From NCBI RefSeq assembly GCF_008124835.1, contig NZ_VNHW01000002.1, forward strand, positions 186,001 through 250,000: a stretch of DNA of 64,000 bases, in the 5' to 3' direction. A program made the translations under genes and the position numbers. This DNA comes from Blastococcus xanthinilyticus. Lineage in GTDB: Bacteria > Actinomycetota > Actinomycetes > Mycobacteriales > Geodermatophilaceae. Every line of letters starts with the position of its first letter. Position 1 is the stretch's first letter. The notes below the pieces were generated by a model that ran no database searches, had not been told where the DNA came from, and saw only the letters and a program-made list of their open reading frames with translations. Below are positions 49,210 through 58,923 of the stretch, piece by piece.

Positions 49210-51510
49210 ATGAGCAGCAGCCTCCAGCAGTCCCTCCCCGGTACCGCCGCCCTGCCGCGCTCCGCTCCCGGCTCGGTCGGCCGGGAGCTGGACCGGATGC
49301 TCGCCGGGCTGAACGGCCCCCAGCGGGACGCCGTCGTCCACGAGGGCAGCCCGCTGCTCATCGTCGCCGGCGCCGGGTCGGGCAAGACGCGGGTGCTCAC
49401 CCACCGGATCGCCTACCTGCTGGGCGCCCGTGGCGTGCAGCCGGGGGAGATCCTGGCGATCACCTTCACGAACAAGGCCGCCGGCGAGATGAAGGAGCGG
49501 GTGGCCGCCCTCGTGGGGCCGCGCGCGCGGGCGATGTGGGTGTCGACGTTCCACTCGATGTGCGTGCGCATCCTGCGGGCCGAGGCGGCCAAGCTCGGCA
49601 TGAAGTCGTCGTTCACCATCTACGACCAGGGCGACTCGATCCGGCTGATGACCATGGTCGCCCGCGACCTCGACCTGGACGCCAAGCGCTTTCCCGGGCG
49701 CAGCCTGGCCAACCAGGTGTCGAACCTCAAGAACGAACTGGTCGACGAGGAGGCGTTCACGCCGCAGACGCCGCCGGAGAAGGTGCTCAAGGAGGCGTAC
49801 ACGCTCTACCAGCGGCGGCTGCGCGAGGCGCACGCCATGGACTTCGACGATCTGATCATGACGACGGTCCACCTGCTGCAGGCGTTCCCCGACGTCGCCG
49901 AGCACTACCGCCGCCGGTTCCGGCACGTGCTCGTCGACGAGTACCAGGACACCAACCACGCCCAGTACATGCTGGTGCGCGAGCTGACCGGCACCGGCGC
50001 GGGCCCGGTGCCCCAGGCGGAGCTGTGCGTCGTCGGTGACGCCGACCAGTCGATCTACGCCTTCCGCGGCGCGACGATCCGCAACATCGACGAGTTCGAG
50101 CGCGACTACCCGCAGGCCACCACGATCCTGCTCGAGCAGAACTACCGCTCGACGCAGCGGATCCTCCGGGCTGCCAACCAGGTGATCGAGCGGAACACCG
50201 GCCGCCGTCCCAAGAACCTGTGGACCGACTCCGGCGACGGCGAGCTGATCGAGGGCTACGTCGCCGACAACGAGCACGACGAGGCGGCCTGGGTCGCCGA
50301 GCAGATCGACGCGCTGGTCGACGAGGGCGCGGTCAGACCTGCGGACATCGCGGTCTTCTACCGCACCAACAACGCCTCGCGGGTCTTCGAAGAGGTCTTC
50401 ATCCGCGTCGGCATGCCGTACAAGGTCGTCGGCGGCGTCCGCTTCTACGAGCGCAAGGAGGTCCGCGACGCGCTGGCCTACCTGAAGCTCGTGGCCAACC
50501 CGGCCGACGTGGTGAGCCTGCGCCGGATCATCAACGTCCCCAAGCGCGGCATCGGTGACAAGGCCGAGTCGTGCGTCGAGCGGTTCGCCGACCGGGAGCG
50601 GATCGCGTTCGGCAGCGCGCTGCGCCGGTGCGCCGAGATCGGCGAGCTCGCGACCCGGTCGCTGAAGGCGCTGCAGGAGTTCGTGGCCCTCCTGGAGGAG
50701 TTCGAGCAGCTGGTCGAGACCGGTTCGGGTCCGGCGGCGCTGCTGGAGAGCATCCTCGACCGCACCGGGTATCTGGCCGAGCTGCAGGCCAGCACCGATC
50801 CGCAGGACGAGGGGCGGGTCGACAACCTCAACGAGCTCATCTCGGTGGCCGCGGAGTTCGAGGCGGCCAACCCCGGCGGCTCGGTGACCGACTTCCTCGA
50901 GCAGGTGTCGCTGGTGGCCGACGCCGACCAGATCCCGGTCACCGGCGACGACGCCGGGGTGGTCACGCTGATGACCCTGCACACCGCCAAGGGCCTGGAG
51001 TTCCCGGTCGTCTTCCTCACCGGGCTGGAGGACGGCGTCTTCCCCCACCTGCGCGCGCTGGGCGATCCGCGCGAGCTGGAGGAGGAGCGCCGGCTGGCCT
51101 ACGTCGGCATCACCCGCGCCCGGCAGCGGCTGTTCATCTCCCGCGCCACGGTGCGCACCAGCTGGGGGCAGCCGGCGTACAACCCACCGTCGCGGTTCCT
51201 CGACGAGATCCCGGCGGAGACCATCCACTGGGAGCGCACCGACCCGGCCCCGGCCCCGTCCACCGGGTACTCGTCGGCGCAGTCGCGGGTCGCCGCCACC
51301 GGGCTGGCCACCGGCGGCCTGCGCGGCGGCGCCGGCAACCGGCAGGTGATCTCCGTGGAGATCGGTGACCGGGTGAGCCACGACGCCTTCGGCCTGGGCA
51401 CGGTCGTGGAGCTGACCGGCGTGGGCGACAAGGCCCAGGCGACGGTCGACTTCGGCTCCGGCGGCACCAAGCGCCTCGTCCTCCGCTACGCCCCCCTGGT
51501 CAAGCTCTGA
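49210..51510 (+). CDS. pcrA: ATP-dependent DNA helicase UvrD1/PcrA
   Basis: A 766-aa superfamily 1A helicase for nucleotide excision and recombination repair. Motif I is AGAGSGKT at residues 53-60, then TFTNKAAGEMKERV (Ia), VDEYQDTNHAQY (II), GDADQSIYAFRGA (III), EQNYRST (IV), TLHTAKGLEFPVVF (V) and RLAYVGITRARQRL (VI). A small Tudor-like C-terminal domain (VSHDAFGLGTVVELTG) binds partners such as RNA polymerase or Ku in relatives. Matches Rv0949 in position. Confidence 0.97.
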   Translation: MSSSLQQSLPGTAALPRSAPGSVGRELDRMLAGLNGPQRDAVVHEGSPLLIVAGAGSGKTRVLTHRIAYLLGARGVQPGEILAITFTNKAAGEMKERVAALVGPRARAMWVSTFHSMCVRILRAEAAKLGMKSSFTIYDQGDSIRLMTMVARDLDLDAKRFPGRSLANQVSNLKNELVDEEAFTPQTPPEKVLKEAYTLYQRRLREAHAMDFDDLIMTTVHLLQAFPDVAEHYRRRFRHVLVDEYQDTNHAQYMLVRELTGTGAGPVPQAELCVVGDADQSIYAFRGATIRNIDEFERDYPQATTILLEQNYRSTQRILRAANQVIERNTGRRPKNLWTDSGDGELIEGYVADNEHDEAAWVAEQIDALVDEGAVRPADIAVFYRTNNASRVFEEVFIRVGMPYKVVGGVRFYERKEVRDALAYLKLVANPADVVSLRRIINVPKRGIGDKAESCVERFADRERIAFGSALRRCAEIGELATRSLKALQEFVALLEEFEQLVETGSGPAALLESILDRTGYLAELQASTDPQDEGRVDNLNELISVAAEFEAANPGGSVTDFLEQVSLVADADQIPVTGDDAGVVTLMTLHTAKGLEFPVVFLTGLEDGVFPHLRALGDPRELEEERRLAYVGITRARQRLFISRATVRTSWGQPAYNPPSRFLDEIPAETIHWERTDPAPAPSTGYSSAQSRVAATGLATGGLRGGAGNRQVISVEIGDRVSHDAFGLGTVVELTGVGDKAQATVDFGSGGTKRLVLRYAPLVKL

Positions 51511-51551
51511 CCTGCGGGGACGGGGCCCGGAGGGTCCCTCCCCGCAGGTCA
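51508..51551. terminator. Terminator hairpin overlapping the pcrA stop codon
   Basis: TGACCTGCGGGGA at 51508-51520 pairs perfectly with 51539-51551, with further GC pairing inside the 18-nt interior. The stop codon TGA is part of the stem, as in the groEL 3' end. Confidence 0.7.
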
Positions 51552-51731
51552 GGATGCCGCGGCAGGGGCGTGGGGGACGGCTGGAAGCCGCGTATCGCAA
51601 CGCGGTCACGCCCTGCGAGGCGCCCCGTGAGGAGCGGGGCCCCGGAGGGGTCCCCGACGAGTGGGCGGGAAGAGCTCAATGCCAGTGGGGCACGGCACGT
51701 GGCCGCGATCGATTGGGCGGAGCCCGATCAA
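51552..51731. other. Gap between pcrA and the M23 peptidase gene
   Basis: No gene was seen. It contains a GC-rich patch with words shared with the tandem repeats near 31 kb, including ACGGCACGTGGCCGCG (51692-51707, also at 31043-31058), and an imperfect inverted repeat around 51708-51734 that may end the M23 transcript. Confidence 0.5.
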
Positions 51732-52523
51732 TCAAATACTGGCGCCGCGCTCCGCCAGCCACTTGGCCGGGTCGATCGGCCGGCCGTCCATGCCGCCGCG
51801 GTGGATCTCGTAGTGCAGGTGCGGGCCGGTGGACTGGCCCTCGTTGCCGACCTTGGCGATCTGGTCGCCGGCGGTCACGAGATCGCCCTCGGAGACGCTG
51901 AAGTAGCGCATGTGCCCGTAGATGTGCACGTTGCCGTCGGCGTCCTGGATGTAGACGGCGTTGCCGTAGCCGGATGCCCGGCCGGCGCGCACGACCACGC
52001 CGTCCGCGGCGGCGACGATGGGCGTCCCGAGCGGGGCGGCGAGGTCCAGGCCGTAGTGCATGGTTCCCCAGCGCCGGCAGAAGCAGGTGGTCAGCGTGCC
52101 CTGCGTGGGCACGACGGTCTTGGGCTGGCGGGCGGCGCGGGAGGCGGCGAGCTCGTTGAGCCGGGCCTGCGCCTCGGCCTCGCTGATGCCCCGGCGGGCG
52201 TCGGCGTCCTCGAGGCCACCGGCGAAGCTCACCTCGGTGCTCTCCCCGAGGCCGTAGTCGGAGGCGGTAGCGGAGATGACCGGCTTCTCGCCGGTGACGG
52301 CGGGGATGCCGGCGAGGACGGCGCCGGCGACGAGCGCGGCGAGCCAGAGGTGCGCACGCCGGCCGGGGGGGTGCGGCAGGCGCCGCGCGGACGCCGGTGC
52401 GTCGGGCGCCGGGCCGGCGTCGGGCGCCGGGGCCGCGGTGGCCTCGACGGGGTTCCGGGGGCGGGGCACGCGGGCGACGCGCGGCGCCGGCTTCTCCAGC
52501 ACCTGCGCATTGCTGAGAGACAC
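51732..52523 (-). CDS. M23-family (LytM/lysostaphin-type) metallopeptidase
   Basis: A 263-aa peptidoglycan endopeptidase or divisome activator. A long Pro/Ala-rich cytoplasmic part precedes one hydrophobic segment at about residues 58-78 (LWLAALVAGAVLAGIPAV), so it is probably a type II membrane protein. The M23 domain (about 150-255) has HYGLD and HLHYEIHRGG zinc motifs. It matches M. tuberculosis Rv0950c in position. No ydaO (c-di-AMP) riboswitch was found upstream. Confidence 0.9.
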   Translation of the reverse strand: MSLSNAQVLEKPAPRVARVPRPRNPVEATAAPAPDAGPAPDAPASARRLPHPPGRRAHLWLAALVAGAVLAGIPAVTGEKPVISATASDYGLGESTEVSFAGGLEDADARRGISEAEAQARLNELAASRAARQPKTVVPTQGTLTTCFCRRWGTMHYGLDLAAPLGTPIVAAADGVVVRAGRASGYGNAVYIQDADGNVHIYGHMRYFSVSEGDLVTAGDQIAKVGNEGQSTGPHLHYEIHRGGMDGRPIDPAKWLAERGASI

Positions 52524-52747
52524 GGCGAGCCTTCCCGAGAAACCTGGCCGGCGAGCGCCGGGAGGCGTCCGTCGGGGGAGCGACGACGGCGGGGGCAGCT
52601 CCGGAGCGATGCCCGCCGGTGTGCACCGGCGCCGTGATCGGACCGTAACGATGCGTCAGGACTCGACCAAGCACCGAACCGTGCGTGTCGCGATGGCGGC
52701 ACGTCGTCACGGCGACGTGTCGACCCGGCCGGCCGCGGGGCGCGCCC

Positions 52748-53638
52748 TCAGGCGACGGCGGCCAGGTGCCGTGCGGCCGTGCCGTCCCGCACCCCGGCCA
52801 GGGTGGTGGCCACCTCGTCGAGGACGCCCCGGTGGATCGGCAGGGACATGTGCCCCACCCCGCGCACGAGCACGTTCCGGGCCGCGAGGTCGGGGTGGTC
52901 GCAGCGTCCGGCCGTCGTCGGCAGGACCACCTGGTCCAGGTCGCTGTACACCGCGGTGATGCGGGTCCGGCAGTTCCGCGCCGGCTCGTCCAGCTCCCGC
53001 AGCACCGGCGACCCGGGGCGCAGCTGGCGGATGAGCGGCGTGGGCCCGATGTGGGCGAGGAGCGACCCCCGGTGCGGTGTGCCGAGGGTGACCAGCGAGT
53101 CCACCCGCCGGTCGCCCCCCTGCCGCTGCACGTGGTAGCGGGCGAGCAGGCCACCCAGGCTGTGCCCCACGACGTGCACCCGGTCGTGCCCGGTCTGCTC
53201 GCGGACCCGGTCCAGGTGCCGGCCCAGGTCGGCCGCGCCCTGGGCGACGTCGCGCAGGAACGGGCTGTAGTTCCACGAGCAGACGGAGGCGAAGCCCCGG
53301 CGGCGCAGGCTGCGGCGCATCACCGCGAAGACGGAGCGGTTGTCGATCAGTCCGTGCACGAGCACGACCGGCACCTGGGCGGCCAGCGGGTCGGCGGCGA
53401 AGAGGGCGCGGACGGCGGCGGGCTGCGCGCCGCGGCGGGAGCCGGCGTCCGGGCGCAGCGCCTCCGTGCGGGTGCCCAGCGGGTACAGCAGGGCGTGGGC
53501 CCCGACCCATGCCAGCTCGGTCAGGCTGCCGGTGAGGGTGGCGGGGGAGCAGAGCGCGCGCAGCCCTCGTGGCGTGGCCTCGGGCCGGGCGTCGGTGTGC
53601 AACCCTGGAGCAGAGTCGAGCTCGCTCGATCGGCGCAT
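52748..53638 (-). CDS. Alpha/beta hydrolase, lipase-like
   Basis: A 296-aa hydrolase resembling bacterial triacylglycerol lipases and PGAP1-like esterases. VVLVHGLIDNRSVF forms the oxyanion region, GHSLGGLLARYHVQ carries the nucleophile Ser, and a late His is in RGVGHMSLPIHRGVL. No clear signal peptide is seen; a mildly hydrophobic stretch lies near residue 45. GGAGACGG precedes ATG 53638. The natural substrate is unknown. Confidence 0.83.
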   Translation of the reverse strand: MRRSSELDSAPGLHTDARPEATPRGLRALCSPATLTGSLTELAWVGAHALLYPLGTRTEALRPDAGSRRGAQPAAVRALFAADPLAAQVPVVLVHGLIDNRSVFAVMRRSLRRRGFASVCSWNYSPFLRDVAQGAADLGRHLDRVREQTGHDRVHVVGHSLGGLLARYHVQRQGGDRRVDSLVTLGTPHRGSLLAHIGPTPLIRQLRPGSPVLRELDEPARNCRTRITAVYSDLDQVVLPTTAGRCDHPDLAARNVLVRGVGHMSLPIHRGVLDEVATTLAGVRDGTAARHLAAVA

Positions 53639-53822
53639 GGCCGTCTCCCCGTCTGGATCCGTCCAGCGGGACCTCGGGTTCGGGTCGATCCGCCGGTGCG
53701 TTGGTCCGGTGTGTGCTCCGTTAACCCGACGGTAATGCCGAGGTGTGTTGGTCGTCACAGAAACGTCACCGATCCGCCGCTGATCGAGTCCTGTTCGTGA
53801 CCACGCTGCCGAAGGGAGAGCG

Positions 53823-54842
53823 GTGCCAGCCCGCGACGTCCGAGCCGGGACCGACCGAGCCCGGGCCACCGCCCGCCGCACCACCGTCCCGGCGGCTCCG
53901 CGGCCGACGCCGGAGGTCGGGAGCGACCGCGTGGTCATCGGTACCGTGCCGGCCCTGGTGCCCGTCTGCGGCGCGCTGCTGGTCCTGGCCGGCGTGTTCG
54001 GCGCCGCGGCGGTCGTGCCGACCTACCTCGTCGTCGGCGGGGAGGAGCTGCGCCTGGCGCGTGGCGTCTGGAGCGCGCTGGTGGCCCTGCTGGTGCCGGC
54101 CGTCCACGTGGCCGTGGGCGCCACCCTGCTGCGCCGGGCGGTGCCCAAGTTCGGGCTGGCCTACGCCGCCGTGACCGGCGCGCTCGCCGTCGGCCAGCTG
54201 CTCATCGAGATCTACCGGGGGAGCAGCTCGACCTCCCGGCCGGGCGTGGAGGTGCTGGCCGGTGAGCGGGTGCTGACCAGCGGCGTGCAGATCGGCGCCG
54301 GCTGGGTGCTCGGCGTCGTCGCGCTCGGTCTTGCGGTGCTGGCCGGCGGAGTGGGGATGGCCGCCTGGGGCCGGACGGTGATGGAGGACCGCGGCGCGCT
54401 CGACCCGGTGCGCTCGCTGCTGGCCGGCACCGCCGTCCTGCTCGGGGTGGCCGCCGCGCTGTGCCTCGCGCTCCCCGCCGCCGACGTCCCCGACGAGCTC
54501 CGGACCGACCCGGCGACGGGGCTGCAGACCGTGGTGACGCGGGAGGGGCCGCAGGCGCTCCTGGAGCGGCCCGGGCTGGCGCTCCTGGGCGGCCTCCTGC
54601 TGGCCGGCGCGCTGCTGCTGTGCTCGGTCGTCGCGCCGTCCCTGCGGCCGCGGCTCGGCGCGGTGGGCGGGCTCCTGGCGGTCGCCGTGACCGTGTTCGG
54701 CGCCGGGCTGGGCGGCCTGCGGGACGCCGTCGTCTCCGACGACCTGGACTGGACCGTGCCGGGCATGGGGCTGGTCCTCGTGGGCCTGGCGCTGCTCGGT
54801 CTGACCGCCGCCGCCTGGCGGGCGCGGAGGTCGGCGACGTGA
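53823..54842 (+). CDS. Multi-pass membrane protein of unknown function
   Basis: A 339-aa protein from GTG with GAAGGGAGAG upstream. A basic N-terminal 35 residues is followed by about seven hydrophobic segments (for example 41-66, 84-101, 110-130, 154-178, 196-218, 253-275, 278-297, 312-332). No family was recognised. It sits upstream of the B12-binding protein gene on the same strand, 42 bp apart, but that gene has its own -10-like box. Confidence 0.7.
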   Translation: MPARDVRAGTDRARATARRTTVPAAPRPTPEVGSDRVVIGTVPALVPVCGALLVLAGVFGAAAVVPTYLVVGGEELRLARGVWSALVALLVPAVHVAVGATLLRRAVPKFGLAYAAVTGALAVGQLLIEIYRGSSSTSRPGVEVLAGERVLTSGVQIGAGWVLGVVALGLAVLAGGVGMAAWGRTVMEDRGALDPVRSLLAGTAVLLGVAAALCLALPAADVPDELRTDPATGLQTVVTREGPQALLERPGLALLGGLLLAGALLLCSVVAPSLRPRLGAVGGLLAVAVTVFGAGLGGLRDAVVSDDLDWTVPGMGLVLVGLALLGLTAAAWRARRSAT

Positions 54843-54871
54843 CCGGTGCCACTTCCGGGCCGCCGCACTCC

Positions 54872-54877
54872 TAAGCT
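54872..54877 (+). promoter_or_regulatory. -10-like box of the B12-binding protein gene
   Basis: TAAGCT lies 7 nt before the GTG at 54885, with no ribosome-binding site: the leaderless layout. Confidence 0.55.
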
Positions 54878-54884
54878 TCGGTCC

Positions 54885-55295
54885 GTGGTGGACGAACGCA
54901 TCAGGGTGGTCATCGCCAAGCCGGGGCTCGACGGGCACGACCGCGGGGCGAAGGTGGTCGCGCGGGCGCTGCGGGACGCCGGTATGGAGGTCGTCTACAC
55001 CGGCCTCCACCAGACGCCGGAGCAGATCGTCGAGACGGTGGTGCAGGAGGATGCCGACGCCGTCGGGCTGTCGGTGCTCTCCGGGGCGCACATGACGCTG
55101 TTCACCCGCCTCACCGAGCTGCTGCGCGAGCGGGGCGTCGACGACGTCGTGGTCTTCGGCGGCGGGATCATTCCCGAGGAGGACGTACCGGAGCTCCGGC
55201 GGATCGGCGTCGCCGGCGTCTTCACCCCCGGCGCCACGACGACCGACATCGTCGACTGGGTGCGCGCGCACGTGGGCGAGTCGGCGGAGGCGTAG
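54885..55295 (+). CDS. Stand-alone cobalamin (B12)-binding domain protein
   Basis: A 136-aa protein that is almost only a B12-binding domain. [14 protein letters not shown] contains the DxHxxG motif for the lower-axial His, with SVLSGAH and FGGGI as the other cofactor contacts. It resembles the C-terminal domain of methylmalonyl-CoA mutase and the small subunits of isobutyryl-CoA or 2-hydroxyisobutyryl-CoA mutases. The large subunit is not in this window. Its product pathway would lead into succinyl-CoA, next to sucC-sucD. Confidence 0.88.
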   Translation: MVDERIRVVIAKPGLDGHDRGAKVVARALRDAGMEVVYTGLHQTPEQIVETVVQEDADAVGLSVLSGAHMTLFTRLTELLRERGVDDVVVFGGGIIPEEDVPELRRIGVAGVFTPGATTTDIVDWVRAHVGESAEA

Positions 55296-55395
55296 CCCCC
55301 GGTTCCTGCCGCCGAGGGGTGAGTCGGGCTGTGATGCGGCCCACGACCGACGCCTGCGGTGAGCGCCCGGGGCAGCGGTGTGCCGACGAGCGGGC

Positions 55396-55401
55396 TACGG
55401 T
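55396..55401 (+). promoter_or_regulatory. sucC: -10-like box of sucC
   Basis: TACGGT lies 8 nt before the GTG at 55410, giving a leaderless or near-leaderless sucC-sucD mRNA. Confidence 0.5.
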
Positions 55402-55409
55402 GCCTTTTC

Positions 55410-56570
55410 GTGGATCTCTTCGAGTACCAGGCCCGTGACCTGTTGGCCTCGCACGGTGTCCCCGTGCTCCCCGGTGGCGTCGCCGAGACGCCCGAGCAGG
55501 CGGAGGCGATCGCCCGCGAGATCGGGCAGACCGTCGTCGTCAAGGCCCAGGTGAAGACCGGCGGCCGCGGCAAGGCGGGCGGTGTGAAGCTCGCCGACAA
55601 CCCCGACGACGCCAAGGCGCGCGCCCAGGACATCCTCGGGCTGGACATCAAGGGCCACATCACGCAGCGCGTGATGGTCGCCCAGGCCAGCGACATCGCC
55701 GAGGAGTACTACTTCTCCTACCTGCTGGACCGCTCCAACCGCACCTTCCTGGCCATGGCCAGCGTCGAGGGCGGCGTGGAGATCGAGCAGCTCGCCGTCG
55801 AGCGCCCCGAGGCGCTGGCGCGCATCCCGATCGACGCCAGCGTCGGCGTGGACACGGCGAAGGCCGCCGAGATCGTGGACGCCGCCGGGTTCGCCCCCGA
55901 GGTCCGCGACCAGGTCATCGCCATCGCCGTCCAGCTCTGGGACGTCTTCGCCAAGGAGGACGCCACGCTGGTGGAGGTCAACCCGCTGGCCAAGGCTCCG
56001 GACGGCACCGTCCTGGCCCTCGACGCCAAGGTGACCCTCGACGAGAACGCCGGCTTCCGGCACGCCGAGCACACCGCCCTCGAGGACGCCGCCGCGGCCG
56101 ACCCGCTCGAGGCGCGCGCCAAGGAGAAGGACCTCAACTACGTCAAGCTCGAGGGCGAGGTCGGGATCATCGGCAACGGTGCCGGCCTGGTCATGAGCAC
56201 CCTGGACGTCGTCGCCTACGCCGGCGAGGAGTTCGGCGGCGTGCGCCCGGCGAACTTCCTCGACATCGGTGGCGGCGCCTCCGCCGAGATCATGGCCAAC
56301 GGCCTGGAGATCATCCTCTCCGACCCTGCGGTGAAGAGCGTCTTCGTCAACGTCTTCGGCGGGATCACCTCCTGCGACGCCGTCGCCAACGGCATCGTCG
56401 CCGCCCTGAAGCAGCTCGGCGACCAGGCCACCAAGCCGCTGGTGGTCCGCCTCGACGGCAACAACGTGGAGGAGGGCCGGCAGATCCTCGCCGACGCCAA
56501 CCACCCGCTGGTCACCGTCGAGGACACGATGGACGGCGCCGCGCGCCGGGCCGCCGAACTCGCCGCCTGA
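55410..56570 (+). CDS. sucC: Succinyl-CoA synthetase subunit beta
   Basis: With SucD it interconverts succinyl-CoA + NDP + Pi and succinate + NTP in the TCA cycle. The 386-aa ATP-grasp protein starts [19 protein letters not shown] and has [47 protein letters not shown] and [18 protein letters not shown]. The GTG at 55410 matches the family N terminus. Confidence 0.97.
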   Translation: MDLFEYQARDLLASHGVPVLPGGVAETPEQAEAIAREIGQTVVVKAQVKTGGRGKAGGVKLADNPDDAKARAQDILGLDIKGHITQRVMVAQASDIAEEYYFSYLLDRSNRTFLAMASVEGGVEIEQLAVERPEALARIPIDASVGVDTAKAAEIVDAAGFAPEVRDQVIAIAVQLWDVFAKEDATLVEVNPLAKAPDGTVLALDAKVTLDENAGFRHAEHTALEDAAAADPLEARAKEKDLNYVKLEGEVGIIGNGAGLVMSTLDVVAYAGEEFGGVRPANFLDIGGGASAEIMANGLEIILSDPAVKSVFVNVFGGITSCDAVANGIVAALKQLGDQATKPLVVRLDGNNVEEGRQILADANHPLVTVEDTMDGAARRAAELAA

Positions 56571-56601
56571 TCGCCGCCCCGACTCCCGACAGGACACCAG
56601 A

Positions 56602-57480
56602 ATGTCGATCTTCCTCAACGAGAACAGCAAGGTCATCGTCCAGGGCATGACCGGCTCCGAGGGCAGCAAGCACACCTCCCGCATGCTCGCCTCCGGCACC
56701 GCGATCGTCGGCGGCGTCAACCCCCGCAAGGCCGGCACCAGCGTCGACTTCGACGGCACCAGCGTGCCCGTCTTCGGCAGCGTCGCCGACGCCATGAAGG
56801 AGACCGGCGCCGACGTCAGCGTGATCTTCGTGCCGCCGCCGTTCGCCAAGGCGGCCATGATCGAGGCCGTCGACGCCCAGATCGGGCTCGCCGTCACCAT
56901 CACCGAGGGCATCCCGGTGCACGACTCGACCTACGTCTGGGCGCACGCCCAGGGTGGCTCGACGCGCCTGATCGGCCCGAACTGCCCCGGCCTGATCAGC
57001 CCCGGGCGCAGCAACGTCGGCATCATCCCGGCCACCATCACGAAGCAGGGCAAGATCGGCCTGGTCAGCAAGTCGGGCACGCTGACCTACCAGATGATGT
57101 ACGAGCTGCGGGACATCGGTTTCTCCACCGCGATCGGCATCGGTGGCGACCCGGTCGTCGGCACCACGCACATCGACGCGCTCCAGGCGTTCCAGGACGA
57201 CCCGGAGACCGAGGCCATCGTGATGATCGGTGAGATCGGTGGCGACGCCGAGGAGCGCGCCGCCGACTTCATCAAGGCCAACGTCACCAAGCCGGTCGTC
57301 GGCTACGTCGCGGGTTTCACCGCCCCCGAGGGCAAGACGATGGGCCACGCCGGCGCGATCGTGTCCGGCTCGGCCGGCACCGCCCAGGCGAAGAAGGAGG
57401 CCCTGGAGGCCGCCGGTGTGCGCGTGGGCAAGACCCCGTCGGAGACGGCGAAGCTCATGCGCGAGATCGTCGGCGGCTGA
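56602..57480 (+). CDS. sucD: Succinyl-CoA synthetase subunit alpha
   Basis: A 292-aa subunit that binds CoA and carries the phosphorylated His. It has [15 protein letters not shown], CoA-site [22 protein letters not shown] and the active-site His at about residue 250 in [18 protein letters not shown]. It starts 31 bp after sucC, with AGGACA upstream. A 16-bp hairpin follows about 30 bp after the stop. Confidence 0.98.
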   Translation: MSIFLNENSKVIVQGMTGSEGSKHTSRMLASGTAIVGGVNPRKAGTSVDFDGTSVPVFGSVADAMKETGADVSVIFVPPPFAKAAMIEAVDAQIGLAVTITEGIPVHDSTYVWAHAQGGSTRLIGPNCPGLISPGRSNVGIIPATITKQGKIGLVSKSGTLTYQMMYELRDIGFSTAIGIGGDPVVGTTHIDALQAFQDDPETEAIVMIGEIGGDAEERAADFIKANVTKPVVGYVAGFTAPEGKTMGHAGAIVSGSAGTAQAKKEALEAAGVRVGKTPSETAKLMREIVGG

Positions 57481-57509
57481 GCAGGGGCTCTCCTTCCCCG
57501 CACCTCCGC

Positions 57510-57545
57510 ACTGCCCGGTGACCACGCCTGTGGTCACCGGGCAGT
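57510..57545 (+). terminator. 16-bp stem terminator after sucD
   Basis: Arms 57510-57525 and 57530-57545 are perfectly complementary with a GCCT loop. It probably ends the sucC-sucD transcript. Confidence 0.75.
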
Positions 57546-57636
57546 CGTGCTCTCCGGGCAGGACCCGCCGTTGCGGCCCGGGAGCCCCACCCGCGACGAT
57601 CGTCGGGCACCCGCCCCGTTCTCCGAGGAGATCCCC

Positions 57637-58839
57637 GTGACCGCCAGCCAGCCCCCGCAGCCGCCCGAGGGTGGTCCGGAGCCATCCGCAGGGGCGTCGC
57701 AGCCAGCCGGGGCGTCGCAGCCACCCGGGTCGCCGCAGCAGCCGGGCGCCGGCCGGCCGGGGAACACCGCGCCCCCTGGCTACGGGCCGCCGCAGTACGG
57801 CCAGCCGCCCTACGGCCAGCCTGGGTACGGGCAGCCGCAGTACGGGCCGGGCGCCTACGGCCAGCCGCCCTACGGGCAGCAGTACGGCCAGCCGCCCTAC
57901 GGCCAGCCCGGGTACGGGCAGCCGCAGTACGGGCAGCCGCAGTACGGGCAGCCGCAGTACGGGCAGCCCCCGTACGGCCAGGCTCCGTACGGGCAGCAGT
58001 ACGGCCAGCCGCCCTACGGCCCCCCGGGGTACGGCGGGCCCTACGGCCCGCCGCGTCCGCGGCCGGCCGGCGGTGGCGCCGAGTTCTCCTTCGACCCCAA
58101 GCGGCTCACCCGCAGCGACTTCGGCGTGGCCGGGGGCACCCTGCTCTTCCTGCTCCTGGGCCTGCTGCCGTGGTGGCGGTTCGGTGACGCGACCTTCGGC
58201 GTGACCTTCCAGGGCCTGGACGACGGCACGGTGGTGTCGGCGTTCGTCCTGTTCCTGCTCGCCACCGGGTGGGCGCTGCTGCCCGCGTTCGTGCGGACGA
58301 CCCCCAGCTTCCCGCGCTCGTCGGTGACCACGGGCCTCGCCGGCCTGGGGCTGGTCCTGACGCTGTTCGCCTGGCTGGACACGCTGCGCTACGCGTTCTC
58401 CTTCTGGGCACTGCTGGCCTTCCTGACGGCGGTGGGCATCACCGCGATCGCCGTCGTCACCCTGCGCCGGGAGCTCCGGGACCGTCCCGCGCGGCCCAGC
58501 CCGCCCCCGCCCGGTTACTGGCCGGGCGCGGCGGGGCCGGGACAGCCCTACGGCTACCCGGGCCAGCAGCCCTACGGAGCCCCGGGAGCTGCACCGTGGT
58601 CACCGCAGCCTCCGCCGGCCTACGGGCAGCCTCACCCCGGGCAGCCCCACCCCGGTCAGCACGGTGCCGGTCAGCACGGTGCCGGTCAGCACGGTGCCGG
58701 TCAGCACGGTGCCGGTCAGCACGGTGCCGGCCAGCAGGGTCAGGGGTGGCCCGGCCCGGGCGGGCCCGCGGGTCGGGGTGGCGCCCCGGCCGACCCGCCG
58801 GGCGCTACGGAGAGCGAGCGTCCCCGCACGGACACCTGA
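57637..58839 (+). CDS. Proline/tyrosine-rich membrane protein (Rv0954-like)
   Basis: A 400-aa protein with three parts. The N-terminal 150 residues are low-complexity Pro-Tyr-Gly-Gln repeats (YGQP units). The middle (about 168-285) has four hydrophobic helices ([17 protein letters not shown] onward). The C-terminal 110 residues are again Pro/Gly/Gln-rich with five GQHGA repeats. It has the position of M. tuberculosis Rv0954, between sucD and perM, a protein linked to cell division. GGAG lies 8 nt before the GTG. Confidence 0.8.
   Translation: MTASQPPQPPEGGPEPSAGASQPAGASQPPGSPQQPGAGRPGNTAPPGYGPPQYGQPPYGQPGYGQPQYGPGAYGQPPYGQQYGQPPYGQPGYGQPQYGQPQYGQPQYGQPPYGQAPYGQQYGQPPYGPPGYGGPYGPPRPRPAGGGAEFSFDPKRLTRSDFGVAGGTLLFLLLGLLPWWRFGDATFGVTFQGLDDGTVVSAFVLFLLATGWALLPAFVRTTPSFPRSSVTTGLAGLGLVLTLFAWLDTLRYAFSFWALLAFLTAVGITAIAVVTLRRELRDRPARPSPPPPGYWPGAAGPGQPYGYPGQQPYGAPGAAPWSPQPPPAYGQPHPGQPHPGQHGAGQHGAGQHGAGQHGAGQHGAGQQGQGWPGPGGPAGRGGAPADPPGATESERPRTDT
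57779..58053 (+). repeat. YGQP-coding repeat tract
   Basis: About 275 bp of imperfect 12- and 15-bp units (TACGGGCAGCCG and variants) encode some twenty YGQ/YGP motifs, in runs of [10 protein letters not shown] and QYGQP. Such disordered Tyr/Gln/Gly sequence is typical of proteins that self-associate. Confidence 0.85.
58654..58728 (+). repeat. Five perfect 15-bp repeats coding GQHGA
   Basis: GGTCAGCACGGTGCC occurs five times without a mismatch, followed by a diverged unit. Perfect identity at synonymous sites points to recent expansion by slippage. It is coding, so it is not a CRISPR. Confidence 0.95.
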
Positions 58840-58869
58840 CCCCGGCCGGGTGCGCCCGACACGCCGGGG

Positions 58870-58907
58870 GCGGCTCCGGCGGGTGCGCGCCCACGGGCCG
58901 GAGCCGC
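58870..58907 (+). other. 11-bp hairpin before the perM-like gene
   Basis: GCGGCTCCGGC and its reverse complement are separated by 16 nt. It may be a weak terminator of the preceding gene; TTGCGAG follows. Confidence 0.45.
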
Positions 58908-58923
58908 TTGCGAGAGTGGAGGG

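Noticed and set aside
48361-51609. A very long open frame antisense to pcrA (over 1000 codons)
   Set aside because: It mirrors pcrA codon positions in GC-rich DNA, has no recognisable domain and spans the attenuator and several genes.
52524-52747. ydaO (c-di-AMP) riboswitch upstream of the M23 peptidase
   Set aside because: Such riboswitches often precede actinobacterial cell-wall hydrolases, but the conserved core motifs were not found here.
58654-58728. Possible CRISPR-like repeats
   Set aside because: The 15-bp units are adjacent without spacers and encode GQHGA in frame.
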